The position numbers were made by a program, and so were the translations under genes. Of a stretch of 64,000 nucleotides of DNA, positions 34,338 through 44,393 are shown piece after piece; the first letter of the stretch is position 1, and the number at the start of each line of letters is the position of its first letter. The notes below the pieces were generated by a model. That model was not told the origin of the DNA. It did no database searches and was given only the letters and a program-made list of their open reading frames with translations. The stretch is taken from assembly GCF_012273895.1 (NCBI RefSeq), contig NC_052102.1:9542002-9606001 (forward strand). Direction: 5' to 3'. This DNA comes from Zerene cesonia. Its lineage: Eukaryota > Arthropoda > Insecta > Lepidoptera > Pieridae.

Positions 34338-34990
34338 CATCGCTTGCTATGTATAGGCTCTGTCCTGTACTAAAGGCGCGATCGTGCATTGTAGTGCGTT
34401 CATTGCAAGAGTCGCGAGTGCCGAGCCACTGCTTTTGCAAGTCTGGAGGGCACAAGCAAACAGTTGGAGAAAAACGGCGACACACGTTCTTATGCTCAAA
34501 CGTTTATAGACTTTATTTCAGTTAGGTAATATATATACATAATAAAACATCTTAAAAACAAACGGATAATATCTTGTCTTTGAATTCTGCACAACAAGAA
34601 TGCGTCACTGTCAGCGCATATCATAGTTTCAGTTATTAATCATGTCAAATTTGACACTTACATACAGTTACATGTTTAATTAGACAGCGTTTATATCCGC
34701 ACATCCATTTGAATAGGCGTTTTCCCCCGCGCCGACCTAAATTTAGCAAAACACGTAGATAAACGCGAAGCGAGATTTTTTGAATGCTTTTTGTACAAAA
34801 ACTGGCAAAGCGCTTGCGGAAGCGTGTCACGGCCTTTTTTTTTTAGGTATTTTTAAAAAGATATTGTTCGGAATTCACTTTACACCGCGGCATAATGGCG
34901 GGAGATACCTACTGTTGCCGAATGCGCTTATGATTTTTGTTGATTTTTTGTGTTCGGGCTTATGCTATTTCATGTGGTAAATCGTTTCTT
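34338..34990. other. Two CpG-richer patches, unexplained
   Basis: 34370-34480 (GGCGCGATCGTGC ... GAGTCGCGAGTGCCGAGCC) and 34705-34920 (CCCCCGCGCCGACC, CGCTTGCGGAAGCGTG, ACACCGCGGCATAATGGCG) stand out from the AT-rich surroundings. Read on the minus strand the first is preceded by ACTGAAATAAAGTC, as a polyadenylation signal might be. That allows an old LTR or exon remnant, but nothing more specific can be supported. Confidence 0.3.
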
Positions 34991-35796
34991 TTGTAACCAT
35001 AGAAATTGCGGCTTATTTTTATATTATTTAAATTTTTAAAAGGGTTCCTCACAGCAAATTTTACAGTGACTGATAATTTAAGATAGTAATTACGCCAAAG
35101 TTCTTGTATTAATATCAAATAGCATTATAATATTCAGAAATCGAATATTATTCTACTAGTCACTACAATACCAGTATGGTTCAATCATTTTCTGTACAGT
35201 TCTCTTAAATTTTGGATATCATAACGTTTAATATTGAGTAATATACTTAAATGATGAAAATTTCAACAATTACCTTAAATAACAGGCTGTATAAACAGTG
35301 CATTTAAAAATACATTAGAAATAAATCAATCTGTAAATATATTAAATTGCAAGGAAAGCAGCGGCGTTAAAGATGCCACATACATAATTAAAATTAGAAA
35401 CATTAATATAATGCGAACACAGTTGATTACTCGAGGCTAGTTATATATACAAGGCGATGAAACTGGGTCATATTGTCGACTGAGGGTGATATTAATCCCA
35501 CTAGGAGGCAGGAAAAATGGGTATCCCGACGGGAAGCCATTACAGGAATGAGATTTATAATATTTTGTGTGTGATATTCGTGTTCGACTACTGGTTATCA
35601 ACAGATCATACGAGTTAAGGTTCCCTTAGAGATCTATCTGTCTTTATCTATGCTATCGATTAATCTATTATTATAATATGTGATTACCTTATTGCGAGAA
35701 ACTCATATTTTTATATGTGTATGTATATGACGCTCTTACCGTCACTAAATGCGTGCGCCGTTGGTGTTCTTTCATGCCTAATGCTACTTCCTCCTA
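34991..35796. other. AT-rich DNA, no feature identified
   Basis: No recognised repeat, exon or RNA gene. Confidence 0.45.
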
Positions 35797-36011
35797 TCCA
35801 ACTAATATTATAAATGCGAAAGTTTGTAAGGATGTGTGTGTGTTTGTTGCTCTTTCACGCAAAAACTACTGAACCGATTGCAATGAAATTTGGTACGTAG
35901 ACAGCGGGATAACTGGAATAACATATAGGCAATTGGCAAGGCAAGGCTTTTTATCCCGATATTCCTACGGGATACGGACTTACGCGGGTGAAACCGCGGG
36001 GCGCAGCTAGT
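35797..36011 (+). mobile_element. Helitron-like element, family A, with small internal duplication
   Basis: TCCAACTAATATTATAAATG at the 5' end, GTGTGTGTTTGTTGCTC, hairpin GCGGGTGAAACCGCGG, and GCGCAGCTAGT at the 3' end. Near 35928 the phrase GGCAATTGGCAAGGCAAGGC shows slipped duplication of GGCAA not seen in other copies. Confidence 0.82.
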
Positions 36012-36346
36012 AATCGATACTTTTGATTATAACTATTCTAATCTTTATATCATTCACATTGTATTATGGCAACCGAGCAGTGGTTCATTATAATACACTT
36101 ATCATTAACTTTGTAGTCATAATATCATCGTGCCTGTTTGTAATGTCTCGATGAGACAATTATCGTAGTTAACGACAAAAATATCGCATGATAAAAATTT
36201 CCCAGGGCAATTTAGTTGTACGTCGATTATTTTTCAATGGAATACTATTGATAAAAAACATTTAGCAGACTGCCAAATCTATAAAAAAACATTCTGACAC
36301 AAACCAATTGAGATACGAAGCATTTTTAACTTATCAGACTTGGGAC
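36012..36346. other. AT-rich DNA, no feature identified
   Basis: Nothing recognised. Confidence 0.45.
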
Positions 36347-36410
36347 TTGGGTACGCCTGATGGTAAGCGATCACCGCCCGTGACCTGTGAGGTAGGGCCT
36401 GCAAATGCGA
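36347..36410 (-). mobile_element. Family D fragment
   Basis: TACGCCTGATGGTAAGCGAT and CACCGCCCGTGACC are the reversed 3' block; the copy is very short. Confidence 0.4.
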
Positions 36411-36644
36411 AACTCAATCGATCTTCCGATATTGTTATCTCAATGTAGCTACATAGAAAGCAGACGCCAGTGCTATTGAGGCTGAATGGCTGGAGCACAT
36501 AAATATGTCGTAAAGAATATTTTATAGAATAAAAATGGTGCTAATACTATGTTCTTATTACGGCGCTGGTACTAATTTATCTCGATAGTGATGGATTATA
36601 CGGTATATGTTTACGTGGAGGGTCTTTTGGAATATGAAACCCCA

Positions 36645-36790
36645 TTGGCTCGTTTCCTTTTCCTCACTATTCCCTTCCTAGTCCATTCCCTCTTCCCATT
36701 TAAAAGGAGGGAACGCATTTGAACAGAGGTAGTACCTCTGCGAATCTTCACTAACGAAACAACAGCTCAATTACCCACTTATGGCATATA
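36645..36790 (+). mobile_element. A-tailed element, family D (3' half)
   Basis: TTTCCTTTTCCTCACTATTC and CCTAGTCCATTCCCTC, then the hairpin ACAGAGGTAGTACCTCTGCG at 36722, then CAGCTCAATTACCCACTTAT. The hairpin here has a short loop. Confidence 0.6.
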
Positions 36791-36828
36791 AAAACTGAAA
36801 GAGAAAATCGATTCTCATGTGTCATCAT

Positions 36829-36900
36829 GGCTGGCCGAGAAGTCAGGCGACACCACGCTACGCGAAATGATGCGGGTTCGAATCTCGAATTCATAATTAA
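36829..36900 (+). repeat. tRNA-like sequence (SINE-head candidate)
   Basis: CTGGCCGAGAAGTCAGGCG resembles an A box and GCGGGTTCGAATCTC a B box about 35 nt later. No cloverleaf with a complete acceptor stem could be formed by eye, so it is more likely the head of a tRNA-related SINE than a functional tRNA. It differs from the main SINE family here. Confidence 0.4.
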
Positions 36901-37274
36901 GTCTTTATTAATCTTTGAGAAATTATGATTATAATTTGAATAAGACATAGTGTCACAAGATAGTTTTTTAGACGGCATTACTTTGTATCATTGAAATCTG
37001 TTGTTATGTTTTCTTATCGATTACTCTTGCTGTTGATGCTTAAAGCGTTGTTTATGTATTTTACATGTAGTCACGTTCTTTGTGTTTAATCAAGTTTGTG
37101 TATATAGCATAAATTATGCGAATACAAATATCAACATCATTCGCTCCGACAGCTTTTAACATATCAAGTACGTCGGTAATTGCGTGTAAACACAATTTTG
37201 TAGACTTCACCCGTGACTTTTGATCGAGACGCTTCCATTCGAGTTCCCGTGGTACGTACAGTTGAATGGAACCG

Positions 37275-37286
37275 TGACGTCACGTG
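37275..37286. promoter_or_regulatory. Overlapping CRE and E-box
   Basis: TGACGTCA (cAMP-response/bZIP site) at 37275-37282 overlaps CACGTG (bHLH E-box) at 37281-37286. A second CACGTG is at 37367-37372 and the patch 37270-37390 is CpG-richer than its flanks. The sites are exact; their use is inferred. Confidence 0.35.
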
Positions 37287-37597
37287 TGATTAATAACAGA
37301 AAAAGACGCGATTACGCCCGTGGACGTCGGCCAAGCGTTTTTTTCATGCACGTTACATACGCGGCGCACGTGGGGAGGGCGTGATTGGTGATTTCGTAGA
37401 AGCGTTATTGTAATCTTATACATGTGCAATTTTCGTGTCACTATGTTAGATGCCATACTTGTAAACGGCTTGACCAATTTTGAAGAAATTTTGTATCTAT
37501 ACAAGCTGACCCGGTGAACCTTGCAATATTGTCTACACACTTAACTACGCTATAAATGTATGTATTAGGCTTTAGATTGATCTGAATAAAAGGCTAT

Positions 37598-37795
37598 ATC
37601 ATTATTATATATCTATGCCAATAAATAAAATTGAATTGTCTGTTTGCAAGATTAAGATAACCGCTTTTGACTGTATATCGATGCATACACATATTCCGGC
37701 TAATCTCCTCAACACGGGGATAAACAATGAGATGAAAGTTTGTACCACGATCATTAATGTCGTCCACGCGGGCGAAGCTGCGGGCAACAACTAGT
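37598..37795 (+). mobile_element. Helitron-like element, CGCGGGC family
   Basis: Body GATGAAAGTTTGTACCACGA and terminal CGCGGGCGAAGCTGCGGGC then AACAACTAGT. The 5' limit is approximate. Upstream at 37495-37530, TACAAGCTGACCCGGTGAAC is the end of a different lepidopteran repeat in the opposite direction. Confidence 0.55.
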
Positions 37796-38263
37796 ATATT
37801 CAAGTCACTGTAGTTTTAAGTATGATGGATATATTACCATACATCTCGAATACATTTAATATATGTAGAATGGCCAACTGTACTTGGCCACAGAGGAATA
37901 AATGCCTAAATCTTATTTTATAGACTCGTAGGAACTGTAATAAGGTCACATTTTGGTTAATTGTCGAACAATATAATTAGCGCATTTAGAATTTGGCAGC
38001 GCACGCCAGAAACGAATTAAAGCCAAGGAAAAGTCGTGGTGAACCTTGAAAATGTCAAGCCTAATCCCCGAATTCTTATAATTTGTATTAAATGCGAGGT
38101 ATTCCACCGTTCGACCCTTACCTGATGAGGAAATAAACGACTTTTTCACTCGACAAAAAGTCGCTTAGTTGGGAATAATTTGTCAGTTTTTGTTTTATGG
38201 CGGAACATATAAATGTTATTTATCGAGACTCGGTGGCGATGGTAAATATTATGATGGTACGTG
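37796..38263. other. AT-rich DNA, no feature identified
   Basis: No recognised gene or repeat. A minus-strand open frame at 37946-38149 has no known domain. Confidence 0.45.
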
Positions 38264-38593
38264 GTAGTCGAGCACGCTTCGGCACGAATTGGGCCAGCTC
38301 GCACCGGGGAAGTACCACACCCCCACAGAAGACCGGCGTGAAATAGCATTCTGCTGTGTTTCGTTCGGTGAGTGGGGGAGCCGGAGGCCCATATCCTTTT
38401 CCTTCCCCTTCCCAGTTCTTTCCTTTATTCCTCTCGCCAATCCTTTCTTAATCCCTTCCCAATTTCAAGTCGGCAATCCATTTGTAGAGGCGTAAGGTCT
38501 GTAATCGACTTTACGCCTCTACAAATGTTCATGGGCGGTGGTAGCGCTTACCATCCGGCGTCCCACCAGCTCCATTGCCGATTGTGAAATAAA
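38264..38593 (+). mobile_element. A-tailed element, family D (reference copy)
   Basis: The most complete copy: AGTCGAGCACGCTTCGGCAC at the 5' side, CACCGGGGAAGTACCACAC, GGTGAGTGGGGGAGCCGG, an internal 21-bp inverted repeat (CATTTGTAGAGGCGTAAGG at 38478 with its partner ending 38526), CATGGGCGGTGGTAGCGCTT, and a 3' end GATTGTGAAATAAAAAAAAA. The A-run favours retroposition. No A/B box pair was found at the 5' end, so the head is not tRNA-derived in an obvious way. Confidence 0.72.
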
Positions 38594-38619
38594 AAAAAAA
38601 ATGATGAGGTTTTTATTTT

Positions 38620-38720
38620 TAATCGATAGAGTGATTCAAGAGGAAGGTTTATTTGTACAATAACATCGATTATACTACTGCGAATTTAACGCGTGCGAAG
38701 CCGCGAACAAAAGCAAGTAA
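38620..38720 (+). mobile_element. Degenerate Helitron-like 3' end
   Basis: GAGGAAGGTTTATTTGTACA, then ACGCGTGCGAAGCCGCGAAC, the place where the hairpin sits; terminal CTAGT lost (AAGCAAGTA). Confidence 0.4.
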
Positions 38721-39133
38721 CCATATAAATTATGTTAATTATATATAATATATTACATTTAATATTTAACCTGCCTATTGTTATTATTTGCTGAATCGGT
38801 TGGATGTTAAAATTTTAATAGGATTATCGGTCTTACAGCAGAAATGTGAGAAGGGTTGATAAGGACTTTTATTAAAGGTCAGTGACAATTCTAAGTCCAA
38901 TTTCAATATTTTTGGAAGGGCTACACGAGAATTATTCAAATAAACATTTTGCACTGGCTGACGATATCGGCTGTATTAATTTAGATTATGTTTAACGAAT
39001 GTTTGATATGAAATGCTCATTAGCTAATAAATCATTAATGAAATCCAGTATGACTCTGTAAACTCCACGTTTAATTGAAGTATGATTGTAATTAATGAAA
39101 GTTATCAAATACACTTTCATTAAAGCATGAATT
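38721..39133. other. AT-rich DNA, no feature identified
   Basis: Nothing recognised. Confidence 0.45.
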
Positions 39134-39360
39134 ACTAGCTGCGCACCGCGGTTTCACCCGCGTAAGTCCGTATCCCGTAGGAATATCGGGATAAAAAGTT
39201 GCCTATATGTTATTCCAGTTGTCCAGCTGTCTACGTACTAAATTTCATTGCAATCGGTTCAGTAGTTTTTGCGTGAAAGAGCAACAAACACACACACATA
39301 CTTACAAACTTTCGCATTTATAATATTAGTTGGATTAGTAGGATAGGATATAAGTAGGAT
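39134..39360 (-). mobile_element. Helitron-like element, family A (well preserved)
   Basis: Reversed 3' end ACTAGCTGCGCACCGCGGTT, body with GTTGTCCAGCTGTCTACGTA and ATTGCAATCGGTTCAGTAG, and 5' end iterations of TTAGTAGGAT/TAGGATA. It is the first of three copies within 1.5 kb. Confidence 0.8.
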
Positions 39361-39726
39361 ATCATTATGATCGAAAAGATAGAATTAAATTTAATTTCAG
39401 ATATTCAAGTTAATCTAGTTAGTTTAGGAAGTGCAATGATGTAGATTGATTACCACAATAACATAAAATCAACCGAAACTGCTATCAAATTAGGTTCAAA
39501 TCACCTATTTGTTACAATGCACTGTTCCCTAATCGCAATTTTATAGCGCTATAAAATAATATATGCGTAAAACTGAAAAAGATAAACCGCGCATAACATT
39601 TTAAAATCCATTAGATAGACCGCAGCGTATAATAAAATATCGTTTTGATATTTTTTTTTTCGCATTTTTATAGTTTTCACTCAGATTCAGATTTCTCTAT
39701 TAATGGAATATATAAGTATATATAGA

Positions 39727-39983
39727 ACTAGCTGCGCCCTGCGGTTTCACCCGCGTAAGTCCGTGTCCCGTAGGAATATCGAGATAAAAAGTTGCCTATA
39801 TGTTATTCTAGTTGTCCAACTTTCGACGTACCAAATTTAATGCAATCCGTTCAGTAGTTTTTGCGTGATAGAACAACAAACACACATCCTTACAAACTTT
39901 TAAAACATACACTACTTCTTATCGATTTCGATATTCGTACCGGATACAGATTTACACGGGTGAAACCGCGGGGCGCAGCTAGT
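39727..39983. mobile_element. Helitron tail-to-tail dimer (two 3' ends)
   Basis: The left end is a reversed 3' terminus (ACTAGCTGCGCCCTGCGG) with about 180 bp of family A body. The right end is a forward 3' terminus (GCGGGGCGCAGCTAGT) with only about 55 bp of body, so the unit has CTAGT termini at both ends and no complete 5' end. The terminal ~55 bp pair as an imperfect inverted repeat. It could be two nested insertions followed by deletion, or end-capture during rolling-circle replication. Confidence 0.7.
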
Positions 39984-40430
39984 ATGTAATAAAGTCGAAA
40001 GAAAACTAGAAGGAGCAACGCAACACGACAAAATATATCAGAAAAGTCACTTACATTTACACACGTCACGTCACGACGCGTCAACTATGTGACACCGAAG
40101 CTGTTGCCCCAAAATCGAACGTCACGTTCATTACAATGGAAACTTTACAAGACATTGTCACATCAAACATTAGCTAAATGCGTTTAAAATACCATTATTC
40201 ACGTACACTGTGGGCTGTCGCTCGTGACATGAGCTTAAATAACTCGTCACAATGAGGATATAGAAATAGATTCCGCTCACAGTCAGAAATTTAATATTTT
40301 TCATTCAGTTGATTTAAGGCTTGAATGTGGAGGATTAGAGCAGTTAGGATCAGGCGGGATGGGATCTTGCGTTCTAATCGTTTAATATTCGATACTAGCG
40401 CCATCTGTTGATGTTCAAATGTTTTAACAA
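39984..40430. other. Unique DNA with a CRE-like half-site cluster
   Basis: CACGTCACGTCACGACGCGT at 40062-40081 holds tandem CGTCA half sites, and CGAACGTCACGTTCA follows at 40117. Otherwise nothing was recognised. Confidence 0.35.
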
Positions 40431-40660
40431 TCCTACTATATCTTATCTTGCTTAATATTATAAATGCGAAAGTTTGTAAGGATGTGTGTGTGTGTTTGTT
40501 ACGCGCAAAAACTACTGAACCGATTGCAATGAAATTTGGTACGTAGATAGCTGGATAACTGGAATAACATAAGGGCTACTTTTTATCCTATATTTTCTTT
40601 TTATCTTATATTCCTACGCGAAACGGACTTACGCGGGTGAAACCGCGGGGTGCAGCTAGT
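40431..40660 (+). mobile_element. Helitron-like element, family A
   Basis: TCCTACTATATCTTATC start, (GT)n near 40486, AACTACTGAACCGATTGC, an expansion of TTTTATC/TATTT near 40590, hairpin GCGGGTGAAACCGCGG and GTGCAGCTAGT end. Confidence 0.8.
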
Positions 40661-41159
40661 AGTTATAGATTTAGAATGATATCGCTAGATGATTAGAGTC
40701 ATCATCTTATCTTTGAAAGGCGGAAAAAAGAACTAAAGATTTTGAATTGTCATTGATGGCTATTTTAATGTGTTTATTACTCTTTTTCTAAATTTAAAAT
40801 TTTCTATTGAATTGCTTTATACATACAAATTGTACAATGATGAATTATCAAACAATAAATTATTTTCCATAAGAAAATATTTACACAAATGTTCGCAAAC
40901 GTATTATCTGTTATAGCATGATAACAAATTGACAGCAAAGGCTAAACCCGAATGAGGAATTCGATGAAATCACAATGGATTTTCGAAGTTTATTATTGAG
41001 ATTCCAAATCAAACGAAACTATACGATCGAAGACTGAGCTCAACTTTTAATTGAATTCAGTTACCTTCCACGATTGGTGAAACTTCTTTAATAATTACAC
41101 TCTGGCAGATTAGTTGCGGTACATGTGATGGGTTTTAGCGATTAAGTGGATGGTAAATT
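40661..41159. other. AT-rich DNA, no feature identified
   Basis: Nothing recognised. Confidence 0.45.
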
Positions 41160-41356
41160 AGTATTTTCTTGTGTTTGATTTTACGCGAGTATTATGCATT
41201 TGGAAATTAAAAACTTTTTAACGGATTTTAAAGGTGATTTATTCATCATACACGGGGAGACCGTGACCACGCTCGCTCTAAAGTGTTCGAAACGTCGGGT
41301 TAAAAATATAATGAATAAATCGTTTAAAATCCGTTAAAAAGTTTTTGATTTCTAAA
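41160..41356 (-). mobile_element. Palindromic element E, long form, 13-bp target duplication
   Basis: TGGATGGTAAATT flanks it at 41147-41159 and 41357-41369. Arms of about 45 bp (41203-41250 and 41300-41352) are inverted copies containing CTTTTTAACGGATTTTAAA. Between them, CCGTGACCACGCTCGCTCTA and TTCGAAACGTCGGG form the family core. The outer arm TTTTCTTGTGTTTGATTTTA is present on one side only, as in the copy at 2847. No coding capacity. Confidence 0.82.
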
Positions 41357-41392
41357 TGGATGGTAAATTGCTTGAACTGGTAATTAAATAAA

Positions 41393-41565
41393 GGCCTTCT
41401 TTACCTCACACTTCCAAGTCCATCCCTTTATTCCAAATCAATTCTTACCTTATTCCTTGACCTATAAAAGCGGGCAGCGCATCCGCAGAGGCACTACCTC
41501 TGGGCGGTGTAGATCGCTTACCATCAGACGCACCACCAGCACAGTTGCCCGCTATGATATAAAAA
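41393..41565 (+). mobile_element. A-tailed element, family D (3' half)
   Basis: TTCCAAGTCCATCCCTTTAT, GCAGAGGCACTACCTCTG (short hairpin), GATCGCTTACCATCAGACGC and CAGTTGCCCGCTATGATATA followed by AAAAAA. Confidence 0.65.
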
Positions 41566-42206
41566 ATCAAATTTACATTACTCCTATGCTATGATTATAT
41601 TGCTGAAAAGTAAGTCTTTTAGCGTAATAATTAAAAAATTTTTCTTCCCGTTTCTTTTATTTTTATTATATAGTAAATAGTCAACGTTAAAAGAGAAATA
41701 ACGCTGTTTTCTGCTTTTCTCCTTTATTTCTAATACAAACTAGTACTTATATATAATACAGTCTTCTGTGTGTAATCAGATTTTTACTTGTTATTGCAAA
41801 CCAAGAATGCATCTAAGGTTTGTGTGTGCTGTGTACGTGTTATGTAAAGAGACAGTCAGTCATTAATTTGAACATTGACACGGACCCTTAGGAAACAATG
41901 AAAATGTTTCCAATGAAAGTATTAGACAAGGATGCAACATAGTTTTGCATAGTTCCGTCTCTCTTTCACCGGGGTTATAAGTTGCTTATAGTAGTGTGGT
42001 CATTTCGCTTAAGTCTTGCGCCATACTTAACGTAAGTGAAGCGACGTCCAAAGTTACCAATTAAGCACACCGTTCTAATAAAATGGATGATCTATTATAA
42101 ATCGAGAATTGTAAAAAAATCAAAATGAACAAACGCATACTCGAATAGATATCTATATCTGGTTTTAAAGTTTAGTGTATTTGAATAAATTGGATGTTGT
42201 TATTTA
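41566..42206. other. AT-rich DNA, no feature identified
   Basis: No recognised gene or repeat. Confidence 0.45.
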
Positions 42207-42232
42207 TACAGGGTGTCCCGCCAATGGTGTAA
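42207..42232 (+). mobile_element. Solo TA-flanked MITE terminus
   Basis: TA then CAGGGTGTCCCGCCAATGG matches the terminal consensus of the MITE at 43081. The opposite terminus is not visible within 300 bp. Confidence 0.4.
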
Positions 42233-42319
42233 TGCTCAACCTGTGTATGGATGGATATTAAATGATTTTATATTATTATATACAGTAGATTGTCTCTACT
42301 ACCGTCTATAAAATTCTAC

Positions 42320-42670
42320 AAAAATTAAACGGGCTTCGACGATTGTGTTGATTGAAAGAGCATTAAGAATTCATCTATCTGAAAAACTGCCGAAACGAAT
42401 TTGATAAAACGTGCACTGATCCCTAAGATAGAAATCAAAAAACAAATCATTTTAATATGACTTTTAGTTTTATAGTAGCACATGAAAAACATACATACAT
42501 ACAAACGAACAAACAGACAAAAATGCATTCACCTATGAAATTTCGCACACGTGTCTATAGTCTGATATTAGTCTATATCATCTGTTCATATCCAGACACT
42601 GCAACTGTCACAGTATTTCATACGTACACATCCAAATGATAACCTCTTTTCTTGAAGTCGGCTAATAAAC
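42320..42670. repeat. Very degenerate repeat J candidate
   Basis: It ends with CTCTTTTCTTGAAGTCGGCT at 42645-42664, the diagnostic GAAGTCGGTT end of repeat J; the rest of the stretch is too diverged to align by eye. Confidence 0.35.
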
Positions 42671-42833
42671 AAAATAGTTCCATTCCTAAATAATAATTAT
42701 CAAACGAATAATTGACACTTGATGCTTTTCATGAAAAATTCATCAAAATTTTTGTTCCATCCAAACTTTTTAATTTGACAACTCGAGTACCAGCTCCCGT
42801 GTACTTCACGGTTGTAGTTATTAAATTATGTTA

Positions 42834-42935
42834 CACTAGACGCTCGCCCCGGCACCACCCGGGCTTTTTACTATGTAATCCAGTTAAGAATAGGAACGTC
42901 AATGACCTTTATATGTTAAATGCCATTTGACAAAT
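42834..42935 (-). mobile_element. Helitron-like 3' end
   Basis: ACTAGACGCTCGCCCCGGCA and CCACCCGGGC are the reversed terminus and hairpin (CCCCGG/CCCGGG); the body is degenerate. Confidence 0.45.
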
Positions 42936-43080
42936 ACATATAAAACATGAAATAAATTTACTTTGAAATTTTTTTTTACATTAATGTTGGGGCGATATAA
43001 AATAAACCGTTTTTTTTTTTTGTTGCCTGACTCTTAAAACAGTTTTGATGGCACTAGATGACGCTAACTCAATCCTTATA

Positions 43081-43240
43081 CAGGATGTCCCGCATGTAGC
43101 GTACTATGTATGATCAATGTTAAAAATTATCTTATAGAAAATCAATTACGACGGGGATTTTAAAAGTATTATTTACGTAATCAACGGAAGAACAACTTTA
43201 AGTTCCATTGAGCATAGCACATGATATGTGGGACATCCTG
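43081..43240. mobile_element. TA-flanked MITE (mariner-like termini), complete
   Basis: CAGGATGTCCCGCATGT at the left and ACATATGTGG-type ATATGTGGGACATCCTG at the right are inverted (about 15 of 17), each flanked by TA. At 160 bp with no coding capacity it is a non-autonomous element. TA duplication points to the Tc1/mariner superfamily. Confidence 0.75.
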
Positions 43241-43644
43241 TATTTTAAAATTATCAGCACTTAGTACTAATCGGTAATGCGAAATCTCGCACCAAAAAGA
43301 ATGTCAAATATTGTATAAATATGCCCTTTTCCTTAGATTATTTAGCACTTAACCCCTAATATTTTATTTCAAATCCAACAAATTAAAAATAATTGTTTCA
43401 TATCCTTGAGTTATGAACTAACACAAAGTTTTTTTATACATAGATTTTGAACAATATATACATTTTTTTCATTGGCTTCATAAATTTTATATGGAAGTGT
43501 TGATATCGCAGATACCATAAAGATAGTTTGCCGCTCCTTTGATATATAACGTTTATTAATTTTTATCTACACAGAAACGTTGGTATATGACATTTTCGTG
43601 GATTACGGTAATCTTTGGTGCAATAAATTACGTTATGACTGATT

Positions 43645-43700
43645 TCGACCGACTTCGAAAAAGGAGGTCATCAGTTTGTGACGGGATTGTTTCTGGCTGA
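43645..43700. repeat. Repeat J end fragment
   Basis: GACCGACTTCGAAAAAGGAG followed by GTCATCAGTTTGTGACGGG is the reversed end of repeat J. Confidence 0.45.
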
Positions 43701-43802
43701 GGTTTTCGTAGTCCACGCGTTTCTTAAAACTGTTAATCTGTTTAATCGGCTGCCGAATCATTGTGTTTTTATAGAGTTATGTTAGTGTCCCATTATGTTT
43801 TT

Positions 43803-44083
43803 ATTTATGTCATAGCGGACAACTGAGTTGGTGGTTCGCCTGATTGTAAGCGATCACCACCACCCTGGTAAATTTGCAGAGGTGCCTCTGCAAATGTGCT
43901 GCCCGCTTTAAATAAGGAATGGACTGGAACGGGTGAGGAAAAGGAAATGGGCCTCCAGCTGCCCCCACTCACCGTACGCAACACAGTGGTGTGCCACTAT
44001 TTCACGCCGGTTTTCTGAGGGGGTGTGGTACTTCCCCGGTGCGAGATGGCCCAATTCGTGCCGAAGCGTGCTCGACTCCCACA
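43803..44083 (-). mobile_element. A-tailed element, family D (nearly full)
   Basis: TTTATGTCATAGCGGACAAC, GATCACCACCACCCTGGTAA, the hairpin TTTGCAGAGGTGCCTCTGCAAA, GGACTGGAACGGGTGAGG, CACGCCGGTTTTCTGAGG and GAAGCGTGCTCGACTCCCAC in order. The hairpin is perfect with almost no loop, unlike the long-arm version at 38478. Confidence 0.72.
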
Positions 44084-44242
44084 ATAGAAATGTTTATGTG
44101 TATATGTGTGTTAATAGATACAGATGTCAGTATTCAAAATAATAAACACTCCCATTGTTTCAGGTACGTGTTATATAAATCTAAATAGCTGTATAAATAC
44201 ATCAACGTAAGTACATTAAGAAACTATCAAAATGGGAAATTT

Positions 44243-44393
44243 TATGTCAACACCAATATAAGAAATATCTCTGGATCTACTGAACCGATATTAAAATTTC
44301 TTTTCGTAATAAAAAGCTACGTTATCCGTGAGTGTAATATGCTTTTTCTTTTTGCTATCCCGATCAACCCGGGCGGAGCCGGGGCAAGCTAGT
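44243..44393 (+). mobile_element. Helitron-like element, family H (3' part)
   Basis: CTCTGGATCTACTGAACCGA, AGCTACGTTATCCGTGAGTG and terminal CCCGGGCGGAGCCGGGGC hairpin followed by AAGCTAGT. The 5' end is not well defined. Confidence 0.62.

Noticed and set aside
34338..34640. LTR retrotransposon terminal repeat
   Set aside because: A polyadenylation-like signal and CpG-rich segment were seen, but no paired repeat, primer-binding site or TG...CA boundary.
38264..38593. Protein-coding frames across family D copies (several positions)
   Set aside because: The same frames recur at every family D copy because the repeat is shared; not genes.
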